Shown: in pieces, positions 24,895-33,512 of the stretch
How the letters are laid out: every line of letters begins with the position of its first letter
Position numbering within the stretch: position 1 is the stretch's first letter
NCBI RefSeq assembly: GCF_041080675.1
Contig: NZ_CP163520.1
Coordinates: 6,725,501-6,789,500 of the forward strand
Direction of reading: 5' to 3'
Source of the DNA: Streptomyces sp. cg36
Lineage (GTDB): Bacteria; Actinomycetota; Actinomycetes; Streptomycetales; Streptomycetaceae
Length of the DNA stretch: 64,000 bases
The notes under the pieces: model-generated
Seen by the model: only the letters and a program-made list of their open reading frames with translations
Told to the model about the DNA's origin: nothing
Databases searched by the model: none
Translations under genes and position numbers: made by a program

Positions 24895-25578
24895 GTGACC
24901 GACATCGCCATGCTGCCCGAGTCCTGGCGCGGCGTCCTCGGCGAGGAGCTCCAGAAGCCCTACTTCAAGGAACTCGCCGAGTTCGTCGAGGAGGAGCGGG
25001 CGCAGGGTCCCGTCTACCCGCCGCGCGAGGAGGTCTTCGCCGCGCTGGAGGCGACCGCGTTCGACCGGGTCAAGGTCCTCGTCCTCGGCCAGGACCCGTA
25101 CCACGGCGAGGGCCAGGGGCACGGGCTGTGCTTCTCGGTGCGGCCGGGCGTGAAGACCCCGCCCTCGCTGCGCAACATCTACAAGGAGATGAAGGAGGAG
25201 CTCGGCCACCCGGTGCCGGACAACGGCTACCTCCAGCCGTGGGCCGAGCAGGGCGTCCTGCTGCTCAACGCGGTGCTGACGGTCCGCGCGGGCGAGGCCA
25301 ACTCGCACAAGGGCAAGGGCTGGGAGAAGTTCACCGACGCGGTCATCCGCGCGGTGGCCGACCGCCCCGACCCGGCGGTCTTCGTGCTCTGGGGGAACTA
25401 CGCGCAGAAGAAGCTCCCCCTGATCGACGAGGAGCGGCACATCGTGGTCAAGGGCGCGCACCCCTCGCCGCTGTCGGCCAAGAAGTTCTTCGGCTCGCGG
25501 CCCTTCACCCAGATCAACGAGGCGGTCGCGGCGCAGGGCCACGACCCGATCGACTGGCGCATCCCGGACCTGGGCTGA
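24895..25578 (+). CDS. ung: Uracil-DNA glycosylase
   Basis: A 227-residue family 1 UDG. The catalytic motif LGQDPYHGEG carries D67 and H70, and GAHPSPLS carries H189. TPPSLRNIYKEM and NAVLTVRAGEANSH are also typical. It removes uracil from DNA, starting base-excision repair. GTG at 24895 has GGAGG 8 nt upstream. The upstream promoter is the damage-responsive type. A 12-bp terminator hairpin follows the gene. Confidence 0.97.
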   Translation: MTDIAMLPESWRGVLGEELQKPYFKELAEFVEEERAQGPVYPPREEVFAALEATAFDRVKVLVLGQDPYHGEGQGHGLCFSVRPGVKTPPSLRNIYKEMKEELGHPVPDNGYLQPWAEQGVLLLNAVLTVRAGEANSHKGKGWEKFTDAVIRAVADRPDPAVFVLWGNYAQKKLPLIDEERHIVVKGAHPSPLSAKKFFGSRPFTQINEAVAAQGHDPIDWRIPDLG

Positions 25579-25587
25579 GCGCCGCCC

Positions 25588-25617
25588 GCGGCGGCCGGGT
25601 CCCTCCCCGGCCGCCGC
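25588..25617 (+). terminator. Terminator after ung
   Basis: GCGGCGGCCGGG and its exact complement flank a 6-nt loop, beginning 9 nt after the ung stop. It may also end the convergent gene that stops at 25638. Confidence 0.75.
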
Positions 25618-25637
25618 GGCGCCGCGGCCGGGCCCGC

Positions 25638-26099
25638 TCAGGCGCCTTCCAGCTGCCGCTCCAGCCGCAGCAGCGCGGTCCGGATCCCGTTGCCGTACGC
25701 GTCGTCGTCGAGGGCGTCCAGCGCGGTGTGGGCGCGCTCCAGATGGATCCGGGCGGCGTCCGGGCGGTGCAGCTTGAGGTAGTCCGCCGCCAGGTTGAGA
25801 TGGAGCGAGGGGTAGAAGGCCCGGACCGCGAGCGACGTCTGCCGCCGCTCCCGGCCCAGCGCGTCGGCGGCGGACAACGCCCGCAGGTCCCAGGCGAGTT
25901 CGTCGCCCGCGTCGTCCTGCGCGTCGGCCATGTAGTGCGCCAGCGTGCAGCGGTGCAGGGGTTCGCCGTGCTCGCCGATCTCCGCCCAGATGACGCCGAA
26001 CCGGTTGCGCGCCTCCTCGCGGTCGCCGCCGTGCAGGAGCATCAGCGCCTGCCCGATCCGGGTCATGACGACGTCCTCCGACGCCTCCTGCTGCTCCAT
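25638..26099 (-). CDS. TPR-like helical protein, 153 aa
   Basis: A soluble all-helical protein (IGQALMLLHGGDREEARNRF; LAHYMADAQDDAGDELAWDL; LNLAADYLKLHRPDAARIHL) whose helix pairs look like two to three tetratricopeptide repeats. GGAGGAC lies 7 nt before the ATG at 26099. It is a conserved actinobacterial type of unknown role, and it is convergent with ung. Confidence 0.75.
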   Translation of the reverse strand: MEQQEASEDVVMTRIGQALMLLHGGDREEARNRFGVIWAEIGEHGEPLHRCTLAHYMADAQDDAGDELAWDLRALSAADALGRERRQTSLAVRAFYPSLHLNLAADYLKLHRPDAARIHLERAHTALDALDDDAYGNGIRTALLRLERQLEGA

Positions 26100-26227
26100 C
26101 ACTGCGTCCTCCGCGGGACTGTCGTACGCATCCGGTCGCCCCGACGCTAACCGGCCGCACCGACAATCGGGCTCAGGCTCGGGGGCGGGCCCCGGGCCTG
26201 TCGGCCGGACGGGTCGGCGGGCCCGCG

Positions 26228-26671
26228 CTACCTGCCGTAGCTCTCCTCGCAGATGCGCGCCTCGGGGCTGCCCGGGCGCCAGCCGCCCAGCGATCTCCCC
26301 AGGTCGCAGACGTCGTCCCCGATCAGCGGCGAGGGCACCGGCACCGGCACCGGGACGGGCGCAGGCCGGGCCGGGCGGGGCGCCGGGCGCGGGCGGGGCG
26401 CGGCGGCCCTGGGGCGCGGACGCGGCGGCGCGACGGGAGCGGGAGCCGCCGCCCGGGGCGCCGGATCCGGCGGGAGCACGGCGTCCAGGGCCTCGCGGAC
26501 CGGCGCCTGGACGATCTGCGGCCGTACGTCGAGGGCCGGCCGCTCCCCGGCGCGCTCGGGCGGTGGCGGGGGCGGCCCGTGGGCGGGCCCCCGCTCGACG
26601 GTGACACACCCGGACGCGGCCAGGACGGCCACCCCGGCCAGGAGCCCCACTGCGGTTCGTGTTCGCTGCAC
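26228..26671 (-). CDS. Pro/Arg-rich lipoprotein, 147 aa
   Basis: Signal segment AVGLLAGVAVLAASGC with a lipobox at the Cys predicts a lipid-anchored surface protein. The middle (residues about 30-110) is extreme low complexity, with Pro-rich and alternating PRPRP/PVPVP blocks. The short C-terminal unit DDVCDLGRSLGGW ending ICEESYGR keeps two Cys residues that could form a disulfide. That C-terminal unit is common in small streptomycete secreted proteins. The Pro blocks may span the cell wall. Confidence 0.7.
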   Translation of the reverse strand: MQRTRTAVGLLAGVAVLAASGCVTVERGPAHGPPPPPPERAGERPALDVRPQIVQAPVREALDAVLPPDPAPRAAAPAPVAPPRPRPRAAAPRPRPAPRPARPAPVPVPVPVPSPLIGDDVCDLGRSLGGWRPGSPEARICEESYGR

Positions 26672-26709
26672 CCGCTCAACTCTGCTGCCCGCAGGGCCCG
26701 TTGTGTCCC

Positions 26710-26733
26710 GTGCGGGCCGGGATTGGCCCGCAC
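26710..26733 (-). terminator. Hairpin GTGCGGGCC/GGCCCGCAC
   Basis: A perfect 9-bp stem with a 6-nt loop, 46 nt past the stop of the minus-strand DinB gene and 39 nt before the lipoprotein start. It probably separates the two transcription units. Confidence 0.65.
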
Positions 26734-26778
26734 GAGTGACGGCGGCCGGGTGACGGGCGCGGGCCCGGGTGACGCGGG

Positions 26779-27300
26779 TCAGTCGCCGGTGGAGCCGTCG
26801 ACGGCCTGGCGCAGGAGGTCGGCGTGGCCGTTGTGGCGCGCGTACTCCTCGATCATGTGGGTGTAGATCCAGCGCAGGCTGAAGTGGCTGCCGTTGCGGC
26901 TGGTGCCCTTGCTCATCTCGTCGAGGCCGTGCCCGGCCGCGTGGGCGCGCGAGTTCGCCACCTCACCGCGCCAGGTGGCGAGCGCCTCGGCCTGGGTGGC
27001 CTCCGGGCCGGGGTGGAAGTCGCCGTCCGGGTCCTCGTCCGTGAAGTAGTACGGCCCGTCGGAGTTGCCGCCGAAGACATTGGCGAACCAGTGCTGCTCG
27101 ACCTCCGACATGTGCCGCATCAGGCCCATCAGGCAGAGGGTGGAGGGCGGCACCGAGGCCGTCCTCAGCTGTTCGTCGGTGAGGCCGGAACACTTCGCGG
27201 CCAGTGTCTCGCGGTGGTACTCCAGCCAGCCGGAGAGCATCGTCGCCTCATCGGCGTCGAGGGCGGGCTCCTGGCGTTCGGGCATGTCGGTCGTCGTCAT
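26779..27300 (-). CDS. DinB family protein
   Basis: A 173-residue four-helix protein of the DinB/YfiT fold, DUF664-like subgroup (MLSGWLEYHRETLAAKCSGL; GLMRHMSEVEQHWFANVFGG; THMIEEYARHNGHADLLRQ). Three His positions, in the RHMSEVEQHW helix and the ARHNGH motif, are the usual metal site. Many relatives are thiol-dependent transferases (mycothiol in actinomycetes), but activity is not proven here. The start at 27300 has GTGAGG 9 nt upstream. It is divergent from the Gfo/Idh/MocA gene. Confidence 0.88.
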   Translation of the reverse strand: MTTTDMPERQEPALDADEATMLSGWLEYHRETLAAKCSGLTDEQLRTASVPPSTLCLMGLMRHMSEVEQHWFANVFGGNSDGPYYFTDEDPDGDFHPGPEATQAEALATWRGEVANSRAHAAGHGLDEMSKGTSRNGSHFSLRWIYTHMIEEYARHNGHADLLRQAVDGSTGD

Positions 27301-27422
27301 GGCGGCCATCCTCACGGATCGCGGGCCCGGCCGCCAGGGGATATCGCGCGCGGCCCCCTCTCCCGGCACACGTATGCTGACCAGGCAAGGAAGCGGGAAG
27401 CCGGACGGCGACAGGAGACTTC

Positions 27423-28328
27423 GTGAAGGTCGGCTGCATCGGACTCGGGGACATCGCGCAGAAGGCGTATCTGCCGGTCCTGACCAACCTGCCGGGGACG
27501 GAACTGCATCTGCAGACCCGCACCCCCGCGACCCTCGCGCGCGTCGGCGACGCCCACCACGTTCCGGCCGGGCGCCGGCACACCGAACTCGACGCGCTGC
27601 TCGCCCAGGGCCTCGACGCGGCCTTCGTGCACGCGCCCACCGCAGTGCACCCCACGATCGTGGCCCGGCTGCTCGAAGCGGGCGTGCCGACCTATGTGGA
27701 CAAGCCGCTGGCGTACGAACTCGCCGACTCCACCCGCCTGGTGGAGCTCGCCGAGGAGCGCGGGGTGAGCCTGGCCGTCGGCTTCAACCGGCGGCTCGCA
27801 CCCGCGTACGCGCAGTGCGCCGAGCACCCGCGCGAGCTGATCCTGATGCAGAAGAACCGCGTCGGCCTGCCCGAGGACGCGCGCACCCTCGTCCTGGACG
27901 ACTTCATCCACGTCGTCGACACCCTGCGCTTCCTGGCCCCCGGACCCGTCGAGCAGACCGTGGTGCGGGCCCGCGTCCGCGAAGGGCTGATGGAGCACGT
28001 CGTCCTCCACCTCTCCGGCGACGGCTTCAGCGCCATCGGCACCATGAACCGGATGAACGGCTCCACCGAGGAGATCCTGGAGGTCTCCGGCCAGGACACC
28101 AAGCGGCAGGTCCTCAACCTCGCCGACGTCGTCGACCACAAGGGCCAGCCCACCCTGCGGCGGCGCGGCGACTGGGTGCCGGTGGCGCGCCAGCGCGGCA
28201 TCGAGCAGGCGGTGTTCGCCTTCCTCGACGCCGTGCGGGCGCAGAAGGTGCTCAGCGCACGGGACGCCCTTGCGACGCACGAGCTGTGCGAGCGAGTGGT
28301 ACGGGAGGCTCTGGCGCAGGCTTCCTGA
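27423..28328 (+). CDS. Gfo/Idh/MocA family oxidoreductase
   Basis: A 301-residue NAD(P)-dependent oxidoreductase. KVGCIGLGDIAQKAYLPVL is the N-terminal Rossmann motif, YVDKPLAYE gives the catalytic lysine signature, and DDFIHVVDTLRF matches the second domain. It probably oxidises or reduces a sugar or cyclitol, substrate unknown. GTG at 27423 follows AGGAG. TATGCT about 45 nt upstream may be the -10. The 3' end overlaps the convergent lnt gene by 77 bp. Confidence 0.9.
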   Translation: MKVGCIGLGDIAQKAYLPVLTNLPGTELHLQTRTPATLARVGDAHHVPAGRRHTELDALLAQGLDAAFVHAPTAVHPTIVARLLEAGVPTYVDKPLAYELADSTRLVELAEERGVSLAVGFNRRLAPAYAQCAEHPRELILMQKNRVGLPEDARTLVLDDFIHVVDTLRFLAPGPVEQTVVRARVREGLMEHVVLHLSGDGFSAIGTMNRMNGSTEEILEVSGQDTKRQVLNLADVVDHKGQPTLRRRGDWVPVARQRGIEQAVFAFLDAVRAQKVLSARDALATHELCERVVREALAQAS

Positions 28329-29853
28329 GCGAGCGCCGCCCCTCCAGGGCGAAGTAGAGGGCCAGCACCGCGAGCGCCGTGTACACCGCCCAGTCGCCGA
28401 AGCGGACGTAGAGGGTGGTGCCGTCGGCCAGCGGGACGTCGTAGACGGCGGCGGCACTGGCGCCGGTGCCGAGCCGGTGGCCGATCGGCTCGCCGTCCGG
28501 CCCGTACACCGCGCTGATCCCGGTGAGCGTGGCGTGCACCGCCGGGCGGCCCGTCTCGGCGGCGCGCAGCGCGGCCAGCGACGCGTGCTGCGCGGGCGCC
28601 CAGCTGTGCTGGAACGACGACGTCGAGGACTGGGCGACCAGCAGCCGGGCGCCCTCGCGCACCAGATGCCGGCTCATGTCGGGGAACGCCGACTCGAAGC
28701 AGATCACCGGCCCGAAGCGCAGCCCGTCCGGAAGCGTCATCACCACCGGGGTGGTGCCCCGGCGCCGGTCCTCGCCCGCCGCCTTGCCCACCGAGGTGGC
28801 CCAGCCGAGCAGCGAGCGGGCCGGGATGTACTCGCCGAACGGCACCAGCCGCATCTTGTCGTACCGGTCGCCGGTCGGACCGTCCGGGCCGACCAGGACC
28901 GAACTCTTGAAGATCCCGGGCCGGTCGGCGCGGCGGGCGTCCACGTTCACCAGGACGTCCGCGCCCACCGCCCGGGACAGCGCGGCGATCCGCGCCGCCA
29001 GGTCCGGCCGGGCCGTCAGGTCCGAGCCGACGCTGCTCTCGCCCCACACCACCAGGTCCACGCCCCGCCCGGCCAGCGACCTGGTCAGGGCCTCGCTGCG
29101 GGCGAAGCGCGCCTCACCGCTCTCGTACACCCCGGGCTGCACGACGGCGACCCGCACCCGGCCGGTCCGCTCGGGGTGCGGCGCCCACACCCACACCGAC
29201 CCGGCGGCGACCGCCCCGGCCAGCGCGGTGGCCACCACCGGGGTCCGGGCCGGCGGGGCCACCAGCACGATCACCACGGCCACGTTGACCGCCACCACGA
29301 ACAGGCTGACCAGCCACACCCCGCCGACCGAGGCGAGCCGCAGCGCGGGCGTCACCTGCCACTGGCTGGAGCCGAGCAGCCCCCAGGGGCCGCCGAGGCC
29401 CTGCCAGGAGCGGACCAGCTCGATCATCAGCCACCCGGCGGGCAGCACCACGAGCGCGACCGGGGCGCGCAGCGCGGCGGGTCCCCGGTCGGCCCCCGCC
29501 AGCACCGAACGCACCAGCGCGCCCCACGGCGCCCACAGCAGCCCGAGCAGACCGGCCAGCACCACGATGAAGACGTTCAGGCTCGGCATCAGCCAGTGGT
29601 GCACCGCGATCATGAACCCGGTGCCGCCGAGCCAGCCGTCGAGCGCCGCCCGCCGTCCGCTCGGGGCCGACCGGATCAGCAGCAGCCAGGGCACCAGCGC
29701 CACGTACGCGAACCACCACAGGCCCGGCGCGGGGAACGCCAGGGCCGGGAGCGCTCCCGCGAGCAGCGCCGCGCCGCCCCGCCACCAGCGCGAGACCAGC
29801 AGCTTGTGGCGCACCCCCGCGAGACGGTGCCGCAACCCGACCGGAACCCGCAT
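28252..29853 (-). CDS. lnt: Apolipoprotein N-acyltransferase
   Basis: A 533-residue membrane enzyme. About six N-terminal membrane helices are followed by a nitrilase-like domain with the catalytic triad E272 (VVWGESS), K333 (YDKMRLVPFGE) and C385 (PVICFES). A last helix lies near residue 500. It transfers an acyl chain to the N-terminal Cys of lipoproteins. The start at 29853 has GAGGAGG upstream; an ATG at 29898 is an alternative. It follows the NTF2-fold gene in the same direction. Its last 77 bp lie inside the convergent oxidoreductase gene. Confidence 0.93.
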   Translation of the reverse strand: MRVPVGLRHRLAGVRHKLLVSRWWRGGAALLAGALPALAFPAPGLWWFAYVALVPWLLLIRSAPSGRRAALDGWLGGTGFMIAVHHWLMPSLNVFIVVLAGLLGLLWAPWGALVRSVLAGADRGPAALRAPVALVVLPAGWLMIELVRSWQGLGGPWGLLGSSQWQVTPALRLASVGGVWLVSLFVVAVNVAVVIVLVAPPARTPVVATALAGAVAAGSVWVWAPHPERTGRVRVAVVQPGVYESGEARFARSEALTRSLAGRGVDLVVWGESSVGSDLTARPDLAARIAALSRAVGADVLVNVDARRADRPGIFKSSVLVGPDGPTGDRYDKMRLVPFGEYIPARSLLGWATSVGKAAGEDRRRGTTPVVMTLPDGLRFGPVICFESAFPDMSRHLVREGARLLVAQSSTSSFQHSWAPAQHASLAALRAAETGRPAVHATLTGISAVYGPDGEPIGHRLGTGASAAAVYDVPLADGTTLYVRFGDWAVYTALAVLALYFALEGRRSLRKPAPEPPVPLARTARASQGRPVR

Positions 29854-29930
29854 ACCGCGCCTCCTCGCCCCGCCTTCCAGCAGGTCTTCGGTCCCCATGT
29901 CCGTCCCAGTGTGCGCCTCGGGACGCCGCT

Positions 29931-30413
29931 TCAGGTGGCAAGCGCCCCCGACAAGTGCCGCCACTTCTCCTGGACGGTCACCCCGTCGAGCCGCCAGCCC
30001 TCCTCCGTGCGCCGCGCCGAGAAGAGGTACCGGCCGCCGGAGACGAAGTTGGGCTCGACGGGTCCGCCGTCGCCGTTGCCGCCCGCGCCGAACCGCATCG
30101 GGTTGAGGTAGTCGGCCCGCACCCGCGCCCGGTCGCCCGGATAGCCGCCCAGGTCCTGGAGGGTGAGCAGCCGGTTGACGATCAGGTGCTGGCGGACCGG
30201 GAAGAGCCGCATGGTCTCCGCGAGCCAGGCCGCGACCTCGGCCGCCGGTCCCTCCACACCGCCCGCCGCCCGGTAGTCGGCGCGCCCGTCGGGGGTGAAC
30301 AGCTGCCCGTACGCGGACCAGTCGGCGTCGTCGACGGCTGCCGCGTAGCCGGTGACGAGCTCGTCGATGGCGAGCCGGTCCATCACAGTGGCGAGTTCCA
30401 CACGCTGGGTCAT
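29931..30413 (-). CDS. SnoaL/NTF2-fold nuclear transport factor 2 family protein
   Basis: A 160-residue protein. TVMDRLAIDELVTGYAAAVD is the first helix of the SnoaL_4 type, then DWSAYGQLFTPDGRADY, and FSARRTEEGWRLDGVTVQEKW is the last sheet. The fold holds small hydrophobic ligands or acts as a dehydratase or isomerase. GAGGCG before the ATG at 30413 supports the start. It is upstream of lnt by 77 nt, possibly in one transcript, but the functions seem unrelated. Confidence 0.85.
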   Translation of the reverse strand: MTQRVELATVMDRLAIDELVTGYAAAVDDADWSAYGQLFTPDGRADYRAAGGVEGPAAEVAAWLAETMRLFPVRQHLIVNRLLTLQDLGGYPGDRARVRADYLNPMRFGAGGNGDGGPVEPNFVSGGRYLFSARRTEEGWRLDGVTVQEKWRHLSGALAT

Positions 30414-30521
30414 CGCCTCAGTCTCGGGCAGCGGACGCGAGCGGAAAAGGGCTCCGACGGACGGCAACCTGGACGGCCGCGCCCTTGTGGGCGCCCGGCG
30501 GCCGTGCTACCCGTGGGCGCC

Positions 30522-31325
30522 ATGACACCAGGCAACCCACCGGTACGCAGTGAGCGCCACGGCCCCGTCACCACCGTGATCCTCTCCCGCCCGCACGCGC
30601 GCAACGCCGTCGACGGACCCACCGCGCGCGCCCTGGCCGACGCCTTCCGGGAGTTCGAGGCGGACGGGCGGGCGGCCGTCGCCGTGCTCTGGGGCGAGGG
30701 CGGCACCTTCTGCGCGGGCGCCGATCTGAAGGCGATCGGCACGGAACGCGGCAACGAGGTGGACGAGACGGGCGACGGCCCGATGGGGCCGACCCGGATG
30801 CGGCTGTCCAAGCCGGTCGTCGCGGCCGTCTGCGGCCACGCCGTGGCGGGCGGCCTGGAACTGGCGCTCTGGTGCGATCTGCGCGTCGCGGAGGAGGACG
30901 CGGTGTTCGGCGTCTTCTGCCGCCGCTGGGGAGTTCCGCTGATCGACGGCGGTACGGTACGGCTGCCCCGGCTGATCGGCGCGGGCCGGGCGATGGACCT
31001 GGTCCTGACCGGCCGCCCGGTGGACGCCGCCGAGGCGTTGGCGATCGGCCTGGCGGACCGGGTGGTGCCGAGCGGCACGGCCCGCGCGGCGGCCGAGCGG
31101 CTGGCCGCCGAGATCGCCGCGTTCCCGCAGCTGTGTCTGCGCGAGGACCGGCTGTCCCTGCTCGAACAGGAGGGCCTGGACGAGCCGGCGGCGCTGCGCA
31201 ACGAACTCGCCCACGGCGTCCGCTCGCTGGCCCGGGCCGCCGAGGGCGCGGCCCGCTTCACGGCGGGCCAGGGACGGCACGGTTCCTTCGCGGACCCCGG
31301 CCAGGGGGGCGTCAGCCGCTCATGA
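30522..31325 (+). CDS. Enoyl-CoA hydratase/isomerase (crotonase) family protein
   Basis: A 267-residue crotonase. ILSRPHARNAVDG is the N-terminal signature, GTFCAGADLKAIG the first oxyanion loop and AVCGHAVAGGLELALWCDLR the second. It acts on an acyl-CoA, most likely hydration or isomerisation. The exact reaction cannot be read because the first catalytic Glu region (CRRWGVPLIDGGTVRL) varies within the family. The start at 30522 gives the usual length. The 3' end overlaps the convergent uppP by 14 bp. Confidence 0.88.
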   Translation: MTPGNPPVRSERHGPVTTVILSRPHARNAVDGPTARALADAFREFEADGRAAVAVLWGEGGTFCAGADLKAIGTERGNEVDETGDGPMGPTRMRLSKPVVAAVCGHAVAGGLELALWCDLRVAEEDAVFGVFCRRWGVPLIDGGTVRLPRLIGAGRAMDLVLTGRPVDAAEALAIGLADRVVPSGTARAAAERLAAEIAAFPQLCLREDRLSLLEQEGLDEPAALRNELAHGVRSLARAAEGAARFTAGQGRHGSFADPGQGGVSRS

Positions 31326-32190
31326 CCTCGCCCGCGTGCGGGCTGAGGGTTCCGGCGGCGACCAGGGCGAAAAGGATCAGGCCGAGCAGGATGCGGTAGA
31401 CGACGAACGGCATGAAGCTCTTGGTGGAGATGAACTTCATGAACCAGGCGATCACCACATAGCCGACGCCGAAGGCGACGACCGTGGCGAAGAGCGTCTC
31501 GGCCATCGGGGCCTGGCCCTCGCCGCCCGCGTCCTTCAGCTCGAAGACGCCGGAGGCGAGGACGGCCGGGACGGCCAGCAGGAAGGAGTAGCGGGCGGCC
31601 GACTCGCGGGTGTAGCCCATCAGCAGACCGCCGCTGATCGTGGCGCCGGAGCGGGAGACGCCCGGGATCAGCGCCATGGCCTGGCACAGGCCGTACACCA
31701 GACCGTCCTTGACGCTGAGATCGGCCAGGCCCTTGCGCTGCTGGACCGCCCGGTGGCGCCCGCCGGACTCGTCGCGGGCCGCCAGCCGGTCCGCGACGCC
31801 GAGCACGACGCCCATCACGACCAGGGTGGTGGCGATGACCCGCAGATCGCGGAAGGAGGTGTCGATCTGGTCCTTGAGGACGATGCCGAGGACACCGATC
31901 GGGATGGAGCCGACGATCACCAGCCAGCCCATCCGGGCGTCCGGGTCGGCGCGCATCGAGCGGTCGGTCAGCGAACGGAACCAGGCGCCGACGATCCGGG
32001 CGATGTCCTTGCGGAAGTAGATGAGGACGGCCGTCTCGGTGCCGATCTGGGTGATCGCGGTGAACGCCGGCCCCGGGTCCTGCCAGTCCGCGAACGCGGC
32101 TGTCAGCCGCAGATGGGCGCTGGAGGAGATCGGCAGGAACTCCGTCAGCCCCTGGACGAGCCCGAGTATGAACGATTCGAACCAAGACAT
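31312..32190 (-). CDS. uppP: Undecaprenyl-diphosphatase
   Basis: A 292-residue membrane phosphatase (BacA/UppP type) that recycles the lipid carrier of peptidoglycan synthesis. Both conserved motifs are present: LVQGLTEFLPISSSAH with the E-rich site near residue 15, and LIPGVSRSGAT near residue 165. Eight or so hydrophobic helices follow the usual plan. The ATG at 32190 matches the family N-terminus, although no clear ribosome site is visible; an in-frame GTG lies at 32232. High copy confers bacitracin tolerance in other bacteria. Confidence 0.95.
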   Translation of the reverse strand: MSWFESFILGLVQGLTEFLPISSSAHLRLTAAFADWQDPGPAFTAITQIGTETAVLIYFRKDIARIVGAWFRSLTDRSMRADPDARMGWLVIVGSIPIGVLGIVLKDQIDTSFRDLRVIATTLVVMGVVLGVADRLAARDESGGRHRAVQQRKGLADLSVKDGLVYGLCQAMALIPGVSRSGATISGGLLMGYTRESAARYSFLLAVPAVLASGVFELKDAGGEGQAPMAETLFATVVAFGVGYVVIAWFMKFISTKSFMPFVVYRILLGLILFALVAAGTLSPHAGEVMSG

Positions 32191-32309
32191 GGGGAGAGGG
32201 CCATCCCGGGAGCTGAAGACGGTTGCGGGCACGACGAACGGACCGCCGGTGCGATGGTCTGATCACGGTCGGTCGGGGGGCAGCGTACAGGCCGTAGATG
32301 AAGCGGGAG

Positions 32310-33071
32310 TTATGCGGTCCTGTCGGGCGGGCCCGCGGGTTCCGGCGCCGCCCCGTCGGTGCGCGCGCGGGCGGCGAGCCGGTGGCGCTTGCGCCAGGCG
32401 ACCACCGCGGCGCCCAGCCCTGTCACCGCGATGAAGCCCATCGACACCAGGAACACCGGCGAGGTGGGGGAGGCGGCACGGCTGCCCGCGACCACGTACG
32501 CGGCCGTGTTCGGGACCGAGCCGAGCCCGGTCGCGACCAGGAACGGCAGCCAGCCCATCCGGGAGACCGCCGCGCAGTAGTTGGCCGCCGCGAACGGCAC
32601 CCCGGGGAAGAGCCGGATCGCCAGCATCGACCGGAACCCGTGCCGGCTGAGCTGGCCGTCGGCCGCCCGCAGCCAGCGGCCGCGCAGCAGTGGCCGCAGC
32701 GCGTCCTGGCCGAGCACCCGGCCCAGGCCGAAGGAGATCCCGGCGCCCAGCACCGTCCCGGCGAGGGCCGAGGCGAGCCCGGCCTGCGAGCCGAAGACCG
32801 CGCCCGCCGCAAGGTTCAGCAGGGGCCGCGGCACGAACGCCGCGGTGCACAGCCCGTACGCCACCCCGAACAGCACCACCGCCGCGCCGCCGCCGACCTG
32901 TGGCGGCCAGCCGTCGGCCAGCAGGCGCTGGGGTTCGAGGAGCAGTACGGTCGTGGCCGCCGCGGCCAGCACCAGGACCAGCAGCGTCAGCCGCGACCAG
33001 GGCGAGAGCAGGGCCCTGGTGCAGCGCACGGCGAGCCCGGCGGACGGGCGGGCGACGGGGTCGTCGAGCAT
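32310..33071 (-). CDS. TVP38/TMEM64 family membrane protein
   Basis: A 253-residue SNARE-associated/DedA-superfamily protein. It has about six hydrophobic helices, with the conserved core GTVLGAGISFGLGRVLGQDA followed by RLFPGVPFAAANYCAAVSRM. Family members are thought to be lipid flippases or ion-coupled transporters. TACTCT at 33078-33083 lies 6 nt before the ATG with no ribosome site, indicating a leaderless transcript. It is divergent from tuf3 across a 441-bp gap. Confidence 0.88.
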   Translation of the reverse strand: MLDDPVARPSAGLAVRCTRALLSPWSRLTLLVLVLAAAATTVLLLEPQRLLADGWPPQVGGGAAVVLFGVAYGLCTAAFVPRPLLNLAAGAVFGSQAGLASALAGTVLGAGISFGLGRVLGQDALRPLLRGRWLRAADGQLSRHGFRSMLAIRLFPGVPFAAANYCAAVSRMGWLPFLVATGLGSVPNTAAYVVAGSRAASPTSPVFLVSMGFIAVTGLGAAVVAWRKRHRLAARARTDGAAPEPAGPPDRTA

Positions 33072-33266
33072 CCGGGGAGAGTAACCGACCCGGGCATGTG
33101 ATCGCCGTAACGGCCGTCGCACCTCGGCCGTACGACCGGCGAACGCCCGGTGCGGGCGTCCGGCGACGGCCCGGTGCGGGCGACCGGCGGCCCGGCGCCC
33201 GCGGCCAACTCCCGCCCGCCGGAAAACCATTCGACGCCACCGCTCCCCGGGGGCATGATCGGCCCC

Positions 33267-33401
33267 ATGTTCCGGCACGCCTTCCCCGCAGCGCCGTCCG
33301 CAGTCGCGGACGCGCCGAAGGCTGCCGCCGCCGCATTCAAGGATGCCGCACTCGCGGCGATCGCCATCGTCGCGGCGCCCCTCGGCGGCGCGCGAAGCTG
33401 A
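33267..33401 (+). CDS. Possible 44-aa Ala-rich peptide upstream of tuf3
   Basis: ATG at 33267 to TGA at 33399-33401 encodes a peptide starting MFRHAFPAAPSAVADAPK and ending VAAPLGGARS, with an amphipathic Ala/Lys/Asp helix in the middle. An ATG 12 nt upstream, at 33255, is also possible. The ribosome site is weak (GGGGGC). GC at third positions suits coding, but this genome gives that by chance often. It could be a leader peptide for tuf3 or nothing. Confidence 0.3.
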   Translation: MFRHAFPAAPSAVADAPKAAAAAFKDAALAAIAIVAAPLGGARS

Positions 33402-33470
33402 CCCTTCCCGGAGAGACCGGCGGACCCCGCAGGGGGAGGGTCGGTCCGGCCCAGGGGTCCCGTCGCAGTC

Positions 33471-33487
33471 ACGAGCCACCGGCTCGT
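33471..33487 (+). promoter_or_regulatory. 5'-UTR hairpin before tuf3
   Basis: ACGAGCC and GGCTCGT form a perfect 7-bp stem with loop ACC. It ends about 13 nt before the AGAGGAA ribosome site of tuf3, a position suited to translational control. Confidence 0.4.
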
Positions 33488-33512
33488 CCAGGGACACAAG
33501 AGGAACCCGGCC

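Larger units (their letters stand above)
33072..33512. other. Long 5' region before tuf3
   Basis: The 441-bp gap between the TVP38 gene and tuf3 contains a possible small gene (33267-33401) and the hairpin ACGAGCC-ACC-GGCTCGT at 33471-33487 just upstream of the tuf3 ribosome site. Partial pairing of GGCGGACC and GGTCCGGCC around 33418-33451 adds a second possible structure. In S. coelicolor tuf3 expression depends on ppGpp, so this leader is a likely place for control. Confidence 0.45.
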
